From Chrysophaeum taylorii (taxonomy: Eukaryota > Sar > Pelagophyceae > Pelagomonadales > Pelagomonadaceae): a stretch of 64,000 bases of DNA. Under the pieces are notes generated by a model. The model was not told where the DNA came from and did no database searches. It worked only from the letters and a program-made list of their open reading frames with translations. The translations under genes were made by a program, and so were the position numbers. The stretch covers positions 52,467 to 116,466 of the forward strand of contig JAQMWT010000384.1 in assembly GCA_029834535.1 (NCBI GenBank), written 5' to 3'. Positions 49,592-60,358 of this stretch are shown one piece after another. The first letter of the stretch is position 1; the number at the start of each line of letters is the position of its first letter.

Positions 49592-51175
49592 TGTAGCCCT
49601 CGAGTTATGGGAGTCCGAAGTCCAGCCGGCCGAGTGGGACGTAGGCCTCCTCGGGATTCAAACCAAGAAGGGGGGCCTCTCCCTGCCGGGCAACTACCGC
49701 GGGGTCATGATGCTCGAGGTCGCGCAGAAGATCGTTTCGAACATCGTCCGTGCGCGACTCAACGTCATCTGCGAGGCCCTCGATCACGAGTCCCAATGTG
49801 GATTCCGACCCGAGCGCGGTACGTCCGACGCCACCTTCTCGCTCAAGCTGGCGCTGAATAAACGGCGCGAGCACGGTCAGGACGCGTGGGTACTGTTCAT
49901 CGATTTCGTTAAGGCGTTCGACCGCGTCCCGCGAGAGCTTCTCTGGGAGGTGCTCCTGAAGTTCGGCGTCCCGCCGAAGATCGTCGAAGTCACCAAGGGC
50001 CTCCACTGAATCCAGGTCCACTTATCGGGCAGCGGTGTCGTCGCCTCGGTTGACTCGATCATCGGCGTCGAGCAGGGCGACGTCCTCGGCCCCGTCCTGT
50101 TCGTGCTGTTCATGGCGGCACTGACGACGTCGTTTCGACGACGCCATGGCCGCGCCCCGTGTGTCTACCGTACGCGGGAGGACTTTCAGATGACGAACCG
50201 GGGTTGGTCCGCTCGCGGCGACGAGTTTCCCTTCGATGAATCGGCGTACGCCGACGACGTCGCCTTTATCTTCTGGGACCGCCACATCGCCGCCAGCGAG
50301 ACACCGCGCCTCATCGAACACTGCGACGCCTGGGGCATGGAGGTGCATTGCGGCAACCGACACACGAAGGCGGCGTCCAAAACGGAGATGCTGTTCGTCG
50401 CTCGCCCGGCACACCTGTACGGCGACCCAACGTCGTTCGACGACACGGACCTCTCGGACATCGAGCTCGGGTTGAACCACTCGGCGGGCGTCCCGGCGTA
50501 GGCGAAAGGCGCGAACTTCTTCTGCTCGAAGAGCGCGGCCGCTTCATACCGGTCGTCGACCAGTTTAAGTACCTCGGCTCGGTCCACTCGCGCGACTGCC
50601 GCGACGACTCGGACGTCGACGCGCGGATCAAGAAGCCGTCTCAGGCCTTCGGTGCCTTGCGGGACTGCATCTTCGCCTCGAAGTCCGTCACTGCTCGCGC
50701 CAAGCGCCTCGTCTACGTCTCGCTCGTCCTGGCCATCCTCCTTCACGGTGCGGGATCGTGGTACCTCACCGAGGTCCTGTTCCGCCGGCTGCGGTGCTTC
50801 CACGCGCAGTGCGCCCGCGTCATGTGTCGTGTGACCCGGAAGCACACCTGGCTCCACCACATCTCAACGGAGATCCTGCTGCGGCGCCTCGGCCTCGAGT
50901 CCATCGACGTCTACGTCACGCGCCGCCAGCTCCGCTGGGCCGGTCACGTCGCCCGCGTGCCCTTCTCCCGACTCCCTCGCAAGATGCTCTCGTCTTGTGT
51001 CCGCTCCGAGCGCCCACCGGGGGCTCCGCAGATGACGTACGGGAGGACGCTCGCCAAGGCACTCCGGAAATGCGACATCCCCTTCAACTCGTGGCACGAC
51101 CTCGCACAAGACCGCGCGCGGTGGCGGTCCGCCATCAACGCCTTTTCATCCCTCGCCTCTACCCCAACTGTGTGA
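49592..51175 (+). pseudogene. Non-LTR reverse transcriptase remnant
   Basis: Broken by an in-frame TGA at 50007-50009 (between KGLH and IQVHLSGSG) and by a shift near 50490-50510. Both active-site blocks, DFVKAFD and YADDVAF, are kept. The R-R-Q-L-R-W-x-G-H-V-x-R segment is common to several non-LTR clades; I do not assign a clade. Confidence 0.9.
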
Positions 51176-51256
51176 TTTTGCTCTGTGATCCTGGACCGGC
51201 TCCTGCCGGCCCAGCCTGGCTCCCATGCCCGGGAGAGGTCCGAAGTTAGTTAGTTA
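49592..51256 (+). mobile_element. 5'-truncated non-LTR retrotransposon inserted in RE5
   Basis: 1665 bp ending in AGTTAGTTAGTTAGTT-type tail. The duplicated target is GTTTTTCGGAGCG at 49579-49591 and GTTTTTCGGCAGCG at 51257-51270 (one base different in length). Reverse transcriptase text starts midway: GNYRGVMMLEVAQKIVSNIV, ESQCGFRPERGTSDATF, VLFIDFVKAFDRVPRELL, GVEQGDVLGPVLF and YADDVAFIF (catalytic Asp pair near 50255). After a break near 50500 it continues with YLGSVHSRDCRDDSDVDARI, LLHGAGSWYL, RRQLRWAGHVARVP, the usual C-terminal thumb and tail. No ORF1 or endonuclease remains. Confidence 0.92.
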
Positions 51257-52489
51257 GTTTTTCGGCAGCGAGTCGGTTCGTAACGGTCGAGTGAGTGCGA
51301 AGCCGACGCATTTGTGGGTGAAGATCCAGGGGATCACGGGTACCGCCGCGGGGTTCATTTTACGTGATTCGGATCGAACGGGGAGCGGAGTCACTACGAC
51401 TCATTTAGGCAAACATCGTAAGACCTACGAGGCAACAAAACAAGTAAGCCCTAACCTAGCTCGCGCGAGGCAGACCACCTCCCTGACGGCGAGCGACAGC
51501 ACCGGGAAGGCCGTCCACAGCCTTCACGCGCAAGGCAAATCCTACCGTAAGTCCAGCGCACCGGTACAGCGCGCAGTCAGACGGCTGCCGGCAATTGTCG
51601 TCTAACGAAAAGAGCGCAACAAGCGAGTTGTGAGCGTTCGGATTAACCTCATATCCGGGCAAAGCGCGGTCATGGCAGAAAGGCCAATGACAGAACGACC
51701 GCAGTGGTTCGGGACGCACAGGAGCGTCTGCAACGATTCAGTGGAGGGACTCCATTTGCGTCTATTGGAAGAACACCGTTCAGTACCCCCTTTCAACGGC
51801 CGGAAGCCGAGGAAAGCGGCATCAGAATAGAGGCAAGATCATCAGATAGCCTCGACACCCCCCCAAGCGTGATCATCCTTCCGGATCCACGCGCCGGCGA
51901 AGGGGGATCTACGGTTGCGCCAGACGCGACCTCAAGACCGGGTGAGCCGACGTTCCCGTACGCACGACCCTACGAACGTGCGATGAATGCTACGGCGTCA
52001 TCTCGAGCGGACCCCGGAGCTCCTACGGCGATGCGTGGACCAGAGGAGAGTGCACCTCCTAGGCCACCATCCGCGAATACGAGGGCGGCGGCAGATTTTT
52101 GAGTGGACACCGACCCCGAGATTCTACCGGCCATAAACGAGCGATTCGAGATGTGCCAGTCGCAGCTCGAGCAAGTCCTACTTGAAATTGAGCGCACCCG
52201 CTGCGACGCGCAACAACAACGCTCAGAAGTGGAGCGGCAGCGGATCGACAACGATCGACTTCGACGAATGGTGGAGGAATCCACGCGGGCGCATGCTCGA
52301 GAGGCACGGCCAGCCTCTCCGGATGCTACGCGTGTTACGCCCGAAGAAGATGACGCTGTATAAGCACTGACCGATGATCAGCCACCGCGAAGTCGACCGG
52401 AGCCTACCCCGCAGCATCATACTGACCCCGGTTCAGCACGTCCTCGTAACGAAGAAGAGATACTTCAGATCAAGAAGGGAGCTGCTGGT
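51257..52489 (+). other. RE5 leader and N-terminal Gag region, frames uncertain
   Basis: 52103-52363 reads as a Glu/Arg/Gln coiled coil (CQSQLEQVLLEIERTRCDAQ, VERQRIDNDRLRRMVEE), matching the coil at the start of RE4 Gag. 51704-52102 is Pro/Ser/Arg-rich and may precede it. A stop at 52361-52363 separates the coil from the capsid frame. 51290-51600 has a plus-strand frame without recognisable features. Confidence 0.5.
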
Positions 52490-53388
52490 ATGACTCGTAT
52501 CACGTTTTCGAATCTCGGTGGGCAAATTACTAAGGACCGGGAGGAGGTGGACGCGTCGTGGATGCAATTGCGGCGTATGATGGAAGGCAGAATTGACAAG
52601 CCTTCGATGGCGATGAACGTGATCGGAGGCGAGTATCAACTTGCCCCTATAGAAGCTTATCGCAAATGGGAAGCCGAACGGCCGCAGATGTGGAAACGAT
52701 ACAAGGAAGGAACCATCACATTAAAAGAGTTGCGCCAGCATGATGAGGACTGTCTGGATGCTATGCAAGAGGCGACGAAGCTTCCTTGCCCACCTCGGGC
52801 TACAGTTGAGGAGCTTGAACGTGAATGGTTCAATTTACGGCAAGGGGATTTGTCATTGAACAAGTATATTGCGCGGTGGGTGCAGAAATTCGGCCAGTGG
52901 CGAGCAATGTCAGGTCGCGATACTGATCCTGCTGCGTTCCGTTCGCACTTCATTGCTGGGCTCAATTCTGAGCGCTTGCGGACGAGTGTCGAACTTGCTC
53001 AGGCCTCACCCCATATGAAAGCATCTACTCTAACGCTTAATGATGTCATTCAATTGACCATCCAGATCACCAAGATTTTGGAAGCCAACCCTACTGCCAA
53101 CATCGAAGAGGCGATTAAGAAGGAGAAGGGAAAGGAGCGCGCACCACGGATGAGGAGAGAGAGCAGCAGCAGCAGATGCAGCAGTTGCAGCCAGTACAGC
53201 GGGTTGGTTATGTTACTGACTCGGGATTTGGAACCTGGCTACCACAAAGGATAGATACCAATACGCGCCAAGCAATTGCGACGTGCCTTAGTTGCGGCCG
53301 GCATGGTGGTTTTTACCACGACAACGGTGTGTGTCCTGTGCCGGACAATCCCTCGAGGAAGAGACGTGCTGATCAGACGTCGACGAAT
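52490..53388 (+). CDS. RE5 Gag capsid and zinc-finger region
   Basis: From 52490 (MTRITFSNLGGQITKDREE): EEVDASWMQLRRMMEGRID, YKEGTITLKELRQHDEDCL, ATVEELEREWFNLRQGDLS, IARWVQKFGQWRAM, FIAGLNSERLRTSVELA are the helical capsid text of a Gypsy retrotransposon Gag (the L-x-Q-G-x-x-S-x-x-x-Y-x-x-x-F motif appears as LRQGDLSLNKYIARWVQKF). A shift near 53170 leads to a Cys/His cluster CLSCGRHGGFYHDNGVCP at about 53284-53340. RE6 is inserted after 53393; the text resumes at 62837. Confidence 0.8.
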
Positions 53389-53393
53389 GCAGG

Positions 53394-53588
53394 TAGAGAA
53401 CAGTAATTACTACTGTGTTACCCTTCAGCAGAGTGTGAGAACAGTGGTAGCCTGTCCTCGAATCTGTCTCTGAATCGAGGACAGCCGGTGTGAATAACAC
53501 AGCGTTTTCTTAAATCAAAGGTGGCAAAGTTAAGTGAATTAACCCTAGAAGAGGGGGTACTAACCCTAGTTCGGATTTTCTATCTCTA
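53394..53588 (-). repeat. 3' LTR of RE6 (195 bp)
   Basis: Close to identical with the right-hand LTR; differences include GTGAGAACAGTGGTAGCC against GCGAGAACAGTGGTGGTC and GAAGAGGG against GAAAATGG. Confidence 0.93.
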
Positions 53589-53630
53589 CGCCCTCACAGA
53601 TTGAACGTGGGGAGCGAAATCTGGTTCAAA

Positions 53631-54791
53631 CTAAGCTGGAAGCGCCTTACCATCGAGAAGAATGTAGAGAGTGCTATGGACAGAGTCGTACGGTGGAAGA
53701 GCAGCTGAAAGAGTGACTTGATGGGATGGTGGGGAGGATGAAGTGGAATGAACGCCGTAGGCGTTTTTGGACTTATGAAATAAGTTGCGTTGAAGGAGCT
53801 TCGAAAAATGATCAGCGACCTGGTAGAGAGTAAGACACCAAAGAGGTCTAATGATCGAGTTAGCTTGGTAGTCACGAATGCGAAATTCCCGTAAGTTGAT
53901 ATGACGAGAAGGAGCACTGACTTTAGGATGATTAGCGACATGTAGTGCGCTAGCGTTGTCAATAAGTAAGGGGATAGCGTGAGCTTGATCACACGAAAAC
54001 AGATAGGGGTGGGAGGAGAAAAGCTTGTAGAACCAGTGACATTCATCAGCGGCGGCGCTGGCGGCGATGAGTTCAGCTTCCATGGTGCTCTTGGCAGTGA
54101 GAGTCTGGCGTTTGCTAGACCAAAATACGAGATTGCCAAAGACGAAGATACATGCACCAGAATTGGATCGTAAGCGAGGGTCAGAACGATCAGCAAAGCT
54201 TGCATCAGTAAAACAGATAATAGGTGAACGAAGATGATGCAGTTCAGGATAGTGAGCGATCCGATGCTGAATAAAGGGGGTAATAGACGGGCTGTCGGAT
54301 GAATAGTCAAGGGAATCATTCGGAGTGCCCTTTAAATAGCGAAGTAAAACATATAAGTGCAGAAGATGGGTTTGGTCAGGGTTGTGCATCCCTTTGCAGC
54401 ATTTGTTGCACAGGGTGGTGATGTCCGGCCGACATGTGACAGACAAATAAATGCTGGTGCCACAGTAGAAAGGGAAGTTTTGGCGTAATACGTTTAAGGT
54501 AGGAGGCAAGTTGGAGAGAAGTTTGTTGGAAGGTTTTTGGACGAGCATGTCCGAATAGGGGACGTCTAGGCTATGCAGATTGAGCTTATGCTCAGCAAGC
54601 ATCTTGTTGATCATCGCTGCAACATTCATAGTGAGATGACCAGCGGAGACATTGTAGTGGACATCGATGCCAAGAAAGGATCGGATGTTGTCATGCCATG
54701 CACCCTTGCCATATTCGGTCTCCAGAGCGGTGCGAAGAGACGCAATTTTGGCAGTGTTGGTACCAGTGATATAGACCATACATATATACAT
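53631..54791 (-). CDS. RE6 reverse transcriptase end and RNase H
   Basis: Continues the reverse transcriptase after a shift near 54790 just past the V-D-D motif: LETEYGKGAWHDNIRSFLGIDV, PFYCGTSIYLSVTCRPDI, LLRYLKGTPNDSLDYS are Copia thumb sequences. RNase H: ICFTDASFADRSDPRLRSNSG, AKSTMEAELIAASAAADE, LLIDNASALHVANHP, RHINLREFRIRDYQ. The end past VADHFSKLL is a normal Copia terminus. Confidence 0.92.
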   Translation of the reverse strand: MYICMVYITGTNTAKIASLRTALETEYGKGAWHDNIRSFLGIDVHYNVSAGHLTMNVAAMINKMLAEHKLNLHSLDVPYSDMLVQKPSNKLLSNLPPTLNVLRQNFPFYCGTSIYLSVTCRPDITTLCNKCCKGMHNPDQTHLLHLYVLLRYLKGTPNDSLDYSSDSPSITPFIQHRIAHYPELHHLRSPIICFTDASFADRSDPRLRSNSGACIFVFGNLVFWSSKRQTLTAKSTMEAELIAASAAADECHWFYKLFSSHPYLFSCDQAHAIPLLIDNASALHVANHPKVSAPSRHINLREFRIRDYQANSIIRPLWCLTLYQVADHFSKLLQRNLFHKSKNAYGVHSTSSSPPSHQVTLSAALPPYDSVHSTLYILLDGKALPA

Positions 54792-57583
54792 AGATCATCG
54801 ACTGAAAAGGATAGTAATACCCATTGGTTGATATATCGATCCCAATTGATATAAAGACAAGTATCGACTTGTGAGCGTTCGAACTCATGCTGTCGAAGAA
54901 ATGAGTCGAGCTTAATGTTCCACAACAAAGCTGACTGTTTGAGGCCATAGAGAGCCTTGACGAGTCGGAGAGCGAGTTTTGACTCTGGATGGTTCTTCTG
55001 TATCTGCTGGACAAGATTTGGAGAGACACGTATTCCTCGAGGAAAGTCGATCCATACCGGGCGATCGAGTGCGGATTGGATGAATGCCTGGGGAGTGTCC
55101 GCGTGCGCGACAGGGTGCTTGTGCTTCACAGCAATGGCGAGCAGTAGCCGGTTGGTAGCGAGCATTGCGGTTGGTGAGGATGTGGCATAGAAGTGAATAC
55201 CTACACGTGCCAAGGAACCTCGGGCGACTAGACGGGCTTTATAGCGGTCTGGAGTGCCGTCAGCAAAATACTTGATCTTCAGCACGAGCTTTGTCGAGAT
55301 GGACGAACGGTCTGGTGGTAAAGGCTCAAGCTGGAACACACCATTGGAGCACAATCCTTCAATTTCCTTGCGAATCGAAGCGATATGCTTTAACTTGTCT
55401 TCTTCGCTGAGTCCTTTAAGTTCGACAATCTTTTCCGGCTCATATACGATATCTTCAGCGGTCACAAGTTGTAACACGACGTGATCGATGTGCTGCAAAT
55501 CATAGTCCATGACTTCTTGTAGAATGTCTTGATTCGGATCACTTTGACTTAGGAAGAGGTGTCCGAGTTCGCCAGAATCATGCATGAAGGCATGCCTGTG
55601 ACGAGAAGCTATATGGTAATGCTGATGCGCGGAGATGTCCCATAAAAGAGAGGAGCCCATACAACATAATTCTTGGTTCCATTGACGCGCATAATACTCT
55701 GCCGGTGACATTTCGTCATTGCACATGTAGTTCTCGAGAACAGAATTGTCGTTGTCAAGGTGGTCGACGAACACAGACGAGTGGTATGGCTTCCGGGGGA
55801 AGTCAACGTACAAGAGTTTCGCGTCGGTTTCTCTCTGCAAGTCCAGTGCGGTGCCGCCCATGATACCATAGTCTTGTGTGGTATTTGCTAGGAGACATCC
55901 TTTCGGGACATCATTAGGCGGCTTAGCATCTCTTCGAATGTTGAGAGCAGAGGCGATGCTGGCGGCGTGGCCCTGGTGCAGAGCGCTGTCACTGATGAGG
56001 AACATCAATGTGCTGGACATGTTGGCTGTGGCGTGAGCCGTGGATTGCTCCTGCTGGTATTTCCAGTTGCGACCATATTCTGAGGCGATGATGCGTCTGG
56101 TGAAGAGTTTTCCATCATCAACACGTTTCGCGATATAGAGTTGATCCTTAAGGATGCGAAATCCACGTTCGTCATTGAGATCCGCTTTGAGCTTATCGCT
56201 CTGGTTGCGATGCATGAGAACTGGAGTAAAACCTGAATCGTCGAGAACAACCTCTAGGCGATCTTTTCGTTTGGGCATCGGAATGCTACCATCCGGCGGA
56301 GGTGGCCGGTTGAGGAACGAAAAATCCTGTTCAGGTGTCGCGTCGCTGACGGGACTTGAATCAGCGGCGGGAGTTGGATCCAGTTCTTTGTGTTTGTCGT
56401 CATCGCTAGGTTTGTCATCGTGCTCGTCTTCGTGAGTCTCGCCCTCATTTTTTGATTCCTGTCTAACTTCCGGCATTTGCTGTTCGCTTATAGCTGGTAG
56501 CGGGTCCTCTTGTCGTGCCTTTGTTGGGATCTGTGCAAGTGCTTTGATCCGTTCGATCTCCTTGTTGCGGTTGACTGGCATGTCTGCGTCGACATGAAAG
56601 TCGTTTGAGGTGACGATTTTTCCATATCGCCCTTGATGTACAAGCAAGATAGAGCTGTGAACATCTCGGATAAATCGGTCCGTTCCGGGGAGGTTCGGGA
56701 GATAGTTGTTACTATGAAAGTAAGAGGCGGAGACGCTGGATGATTCCAGCTTGTGACTTTGAGGGTAGTCAAAAGTGACAGGTTCGCCAAAGGGGATAAG
56801 CTTCAAGAGCGGTGCCATGGGTGACATGATACGCCGGGGAACGGTGCATGGCATATTTGTGCGCGAGGGCAGTCCATGAGAGCGCTGGTTGTCGGCTTGG
56901 ATCTTATGCAGGAGAGCAAATGGGTGATAATACTCAGCGGCAATAGACTTTCCTTCGATGCGTACACTGCGAAGGTTGGGAAGACGAACCACGGTGCCTC
57001 GGGTGTTTTCCTTGATAATGTTTTCAGCAAAGTTCCGCTGGTGGAGGTGGCGACCAAGGATTTGGAATTGGAGACCAAGCTGCACCTTGAGGGGGTGGAA
57101 AGCTTCAGAGCGAAAAGTTGAGAAGGCATTAGACGATATGATCTTCACATTGACATCGAATTCGACTTTAATCACATTGACCACATAGAGGATGCCGGCC
57201 AGGACATCCGGTGCGTCTAATTTCCGCAGGAAATAGACCCATTTGTGTGCTGAGATAAGACACACAAAGTGCATGATATAGCGAAATCTGCCGTTGCACT
57301 TGCGGATGCTCGGGTATGATACATCCATGTGGAGGTGTTGGCCGGGAGCGTAGGCCAGTTCGTCCGGTGACCAGGAGTTGTTCTTGTGACTGAAGCTTAC
57401 ATGCGATTGGCAGCGCTTGCATTCACTGCAGTCTTGCAGATACCGATCATCACCTGGGCGGAGATTCGTTACGTTAGCGGCGATCGTGCGGCGAAGAATC
57501 TCGGGTTGTTGGTGGTGTGTGCGGTGCCAGCGAGTGACCAAAAGCACTCTTTTGGCGTGCTGAATGGTGCCGGGCTGGTGCAA
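54785..57583 (-). CDS. RE6 integrase and reverse transcriptase
   Basis: Part of a 985-codon frame starting near 57583. Zinc-binding HHCC: WHRTHHQQ and YLQDCSECKRCQSH (residues 19-58). Core: LHMDVSYPSI (first Asp, about residue 84). The second site is degenerate, IISSNAFSTFRSEAF instead of S-D-N-G, so the second Asp is missing; the Glu helix is FAENIIKENTRG. An acidic linker follows (DDKPSDDDKHKEL). Reverse transcriptase: LVLKIKYFADGTPDRYKARLVARG, VAHADTPQAFIQSAL, LRLVKALYGLKQSALLWN, LLSFSVDDLCIYV (catalytic Asp pair). The text after residue 935 is shadow. The missing integrase Asp makes this copy's integrase unlikely to work. Confidence 0.9.
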
Positions 57584-57779
57584 GGGAGGCAGAGCAGCAG
57601 TCGAAGCGCTGGGGGGGGCTGGGTCGCTTGTCGACTCGGAATATTAGCAACGGTTGCCTCGGCAAGAAGCGTATCGAGGCTTGTCGATTTGCTTGGTTTG
57701 CGGGTCGCCTCATGGTGAGCATCTGCAACGGCATTGAAGAGGGAGGTGCGGTTCAGGTGTTCCTCTGCTAAGAGACGGC

Positions 57780-59475
57780 TGGAGATGGCCGATAAGAATT
57801 CTGTAACCTGGTTGATGTCTCCGGGGCTGGGGATGCCATGGCGTATCGTGGCCCATTCGATGTGAAGGTTCACGTGGTGGTGCGATTCGTGGAATGCGAG
57901 GACAGCGCTGTATTTTGCCTGCAACATGTGGTGCGGGACGGCGTTGGCCAGTGCCTTGAACGCGAAGTACGGCGGGTGCTGTTTGAACAGGCGGAGCAGT
58001 TCCGGGTCCGAGTGGTGTCCAAATTTTGCGATTTCGTTGAGGGTCGCGTAACGAATGTGGTCTGGAGAGATCAGCAGCAAGGCATTGGAGTAGCTCGTGT
58101 TGGTGGGGTACGAGCCAGTGACCGAGTAGCACTTGGTGCTCTTCTGAAGCGTGTCTCCGATGTGGCCGACATAGTCCACGTAAGTGGGACGTGCTTTGGA
58201 CATAATGAGTCCCTTGGGGTCATCGAGAGCAATTCGCCATTGCTAGTCGATCGCGGCAGAGCCAGGATGCGAACGATTCGTATAGTGGACCCAAGTGGAC
58301 GGGCGAGAACAGCTGTGAGCGGCGGCCAAGGAGGTGGTGTAGGCGACGACCAGAAAGGTGGTCCCCTTGGGAACATCCAGGGAAAAGGAGTTTGTTGGGG
58401 AGAAGACTGCGGGTTGGTGGGAACAGTCCAAAATCTGAAGGGGCCTGGAATGTAGGGTGAGGGAGGCGCGCGAGAAGTATCCACATGCGACGGCAGTAGC
58501 GGCGGTGCCGGTGATGGCTCCATCCAAATGGTAAGCACATTGAGACTCTGAGGCATGAAAACAGCGGATGGTGTTCCAAGCGGCGAGATTGGGGTGTTGC
58601 ACAAATGGTTGTGCAGGAGCGTGAAAACCAGGAGGTGGGAGATGGACGCCATCGCGGCGTAGGGGGTGCCGTCGGCATCTAGACCGAGATCCGCGAAGGG
58701 CTTGGTGAGACGTGCGAGCATTTGGCAGATGCGGGCATTCTCGGAAATCGAGAGTTTCGAGGCGCTGGCGGGCTTGTAGGAGTAGGTGGCCTTGTGCTGG
58801 TAGTAGTCCAATGTGGAACGGGGCATTGTACCACGAAGGACGGGTTTGGCGATCCAGAGATCGTCAGGGATGGTGTGACTGGGGTCCAGGAGAGGAACCA
58901 TGCTCGGAGGCGAGGTTAACCAAGGAGAGGCGGTTTTCTCGAGGTTGTAGCCAGTGAGCGGGTGCCGGGCATACACGGCGAGATAGCGTGTCTAGCTGAT
59001 GACATCACCAAAAGCAGAGGCATTGTAGACGCCGGAATGGCGGAAGTAGCCTAAGCGCTGATAACCTTTGGCGAGTTGAGCATACTCGTGGTGAGTTCGG
59101 GGGTTGGGAGGGACGTTCTCGACAATGGTATAAGTCGGGAGCGTGCAACGAACGAAGCGGAGTTGTTCTTTGACAAAGAGGTCGGCGGTGACCGGAGTGT
59201 CATAACCGTCGTATTCTTTCATTACACTCAGATGTTGGCAGGGCAATGTAAAAACTGCGAGGTCGAATGTAGGGAGTCTTATTTTGCCGGTTTGGAGTGC
59301 GGCATTGAGTTTTCTGAGGTCCGCATAGTGCTTGGCATGCGGGAAGAGGTGTCGCGCATGGGTGCGCACGATATCGTTGATTTCACGGGCGACTACGACA
59401 GTTAGGCGTTTGTCGAATCGTTTGCGAAAAGTGGCGAAACCTTCCTGGTGAAGTCCACCGGTAATAATGGCTGTT
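57780..59475 (-). pseudogene. RE6 C5-cytosine DNA methyltransferase domain
   Basis: Spread over frames 58992-59475, 58071-58976 and 57780-58203. Motif I is weak: AIITGGLHQEGFATF (about 59425-59470), with AREINDIVRTHARHLFPHA as motif II and AKHYADLRKL as motif III. Motif IV is FTLPCQHLSV (catalytic Cys, about 59240). Motif VI is IVENVPPN (about 59105-59125), canonical. Motif VIII is SAFGDVIS*TRYLAVYAR, with one TAG inside it at about 58994. The variable region follows, about 300 residues. Motif IX is IRYATLNEIAKFGHH (58020-58060), motif X is ALANAVPHHML (57925-57960). One stop and one shift. It sits between protease and integrase. Strong motif set; the first loop is the weak point. Confidence 0.87.
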
Positions 59476-60358
59476 TTGGCAGAGGGGTGTGTGTTTGCAC
59501 AGAGAGGTCTGCGGAGCCATTGAAGGCGTAGTGGACGACAGGAGATTGGATGTTGAGCAGTTCGGTAAGATACATGGAATGAGTTTGTAACTTCGCGAAG
59601 TCAAGCGTCTGCGATTGTGAGCGTGTCTTGGCGACATGCTGGGTGATGTGTGCAATCTCATCTTTGAGGGACATTCGTTTTCTTGTGTGAAAGCTGACCA
59701 CCGTGGCGAATGTTTGCTGGGGGTGGGATGGCAGGGACAACAGGCCGTTAGGCTTGCGAGCGGCAAGTACGACGGCGGTCTTTCCTAGAAGTGTGGCGTA
59801 ATCGTGGGGGTCTGAGGTCGAGGATTTTAAGAGCTCATACAGGTAGGGCTCGTGAGGCAGTGGCGGGTCTGTTGCTTGTACATGCAGAGCTTTGAGCTGG
59901 GATGTTGCAATAACTTGAAGACCTTGTCGAAATTGCGGGACTACCATAAATACGAGATATAATACGCAACCTGTGTTGTCTTTTGTATCCTTTGAAGAGA
60001 GACCTGCAGCCTGCAGATACAACGGTTTAACGCCGATAAAGTGACTGGTAAGAGTGCCTCGTCCCATATGAATAGTATGTTCGGGAATTCGGCGGATGGT
60101 CTCGGGAACAAAATTTCGAATTGTGCGCGTAAAGCAAAAAGATGCGCCACCGTCAATCAATGAGGTTTCTGTGCCGGGGCCATTGCATCCGTGCAGGGAG
60201 CTAGTCTTCTTTGAGGTCTTGTCTGGAGTGTAAGTGGTACAAAGAAAATCTGCGACTCGTGTGGAGATAATGGATGAAGTCGGGAAATTCGTCATCTGGA
60301 GGTTTGGTGCCTGATGAAGTAAGGTGTGGTTGTCGGCACAGGCGTCGTCGGCAACCAT
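59402..60358 (-). CDS. RE6 protease region
   Basis: The frame reads ETSLIDGGASFCFTRTIR near 60150, a retropepsin strand with D-G-G-A in place of D-[ST]-G-A. It continues VLYLVFMVVPQFRQGLQVIA and a helical stretch to 59402. The methyltransferase text starts in the -1 phase over its last 70 bases, so the two frames overlap. This could be programmed frameshifting or a mutation. Confidence 0.65.
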   Translation of the reverse strand: MVADDACADNHTLLHQAPNLQMTNFPTSSIISTRVADFLCTTYTPDKTSKKTSSLHGCNGPGTETSLIDGGASFCFTRTIRNFVPETIRRIPEHTIHMGRGTLTSHFIGVKPLYLQAAGLSSKDTKDNTGCVLYLVFMVVPQFRQGLQVIATSQLKALHVQATDPPLPHEPYLYELLKSSTSDPHDYATLLGKTAVVLAARKPNGLLSLPSHPQQTFATVVSFHTRKRMSLKDEIAHITQHVAKTRSQSQTLDFAKLQTHSMYLTELLNIQSPVVHYAFNGSADLSVQTHTPLPKQPLLPVDFTRKVSPLFANDSTNA

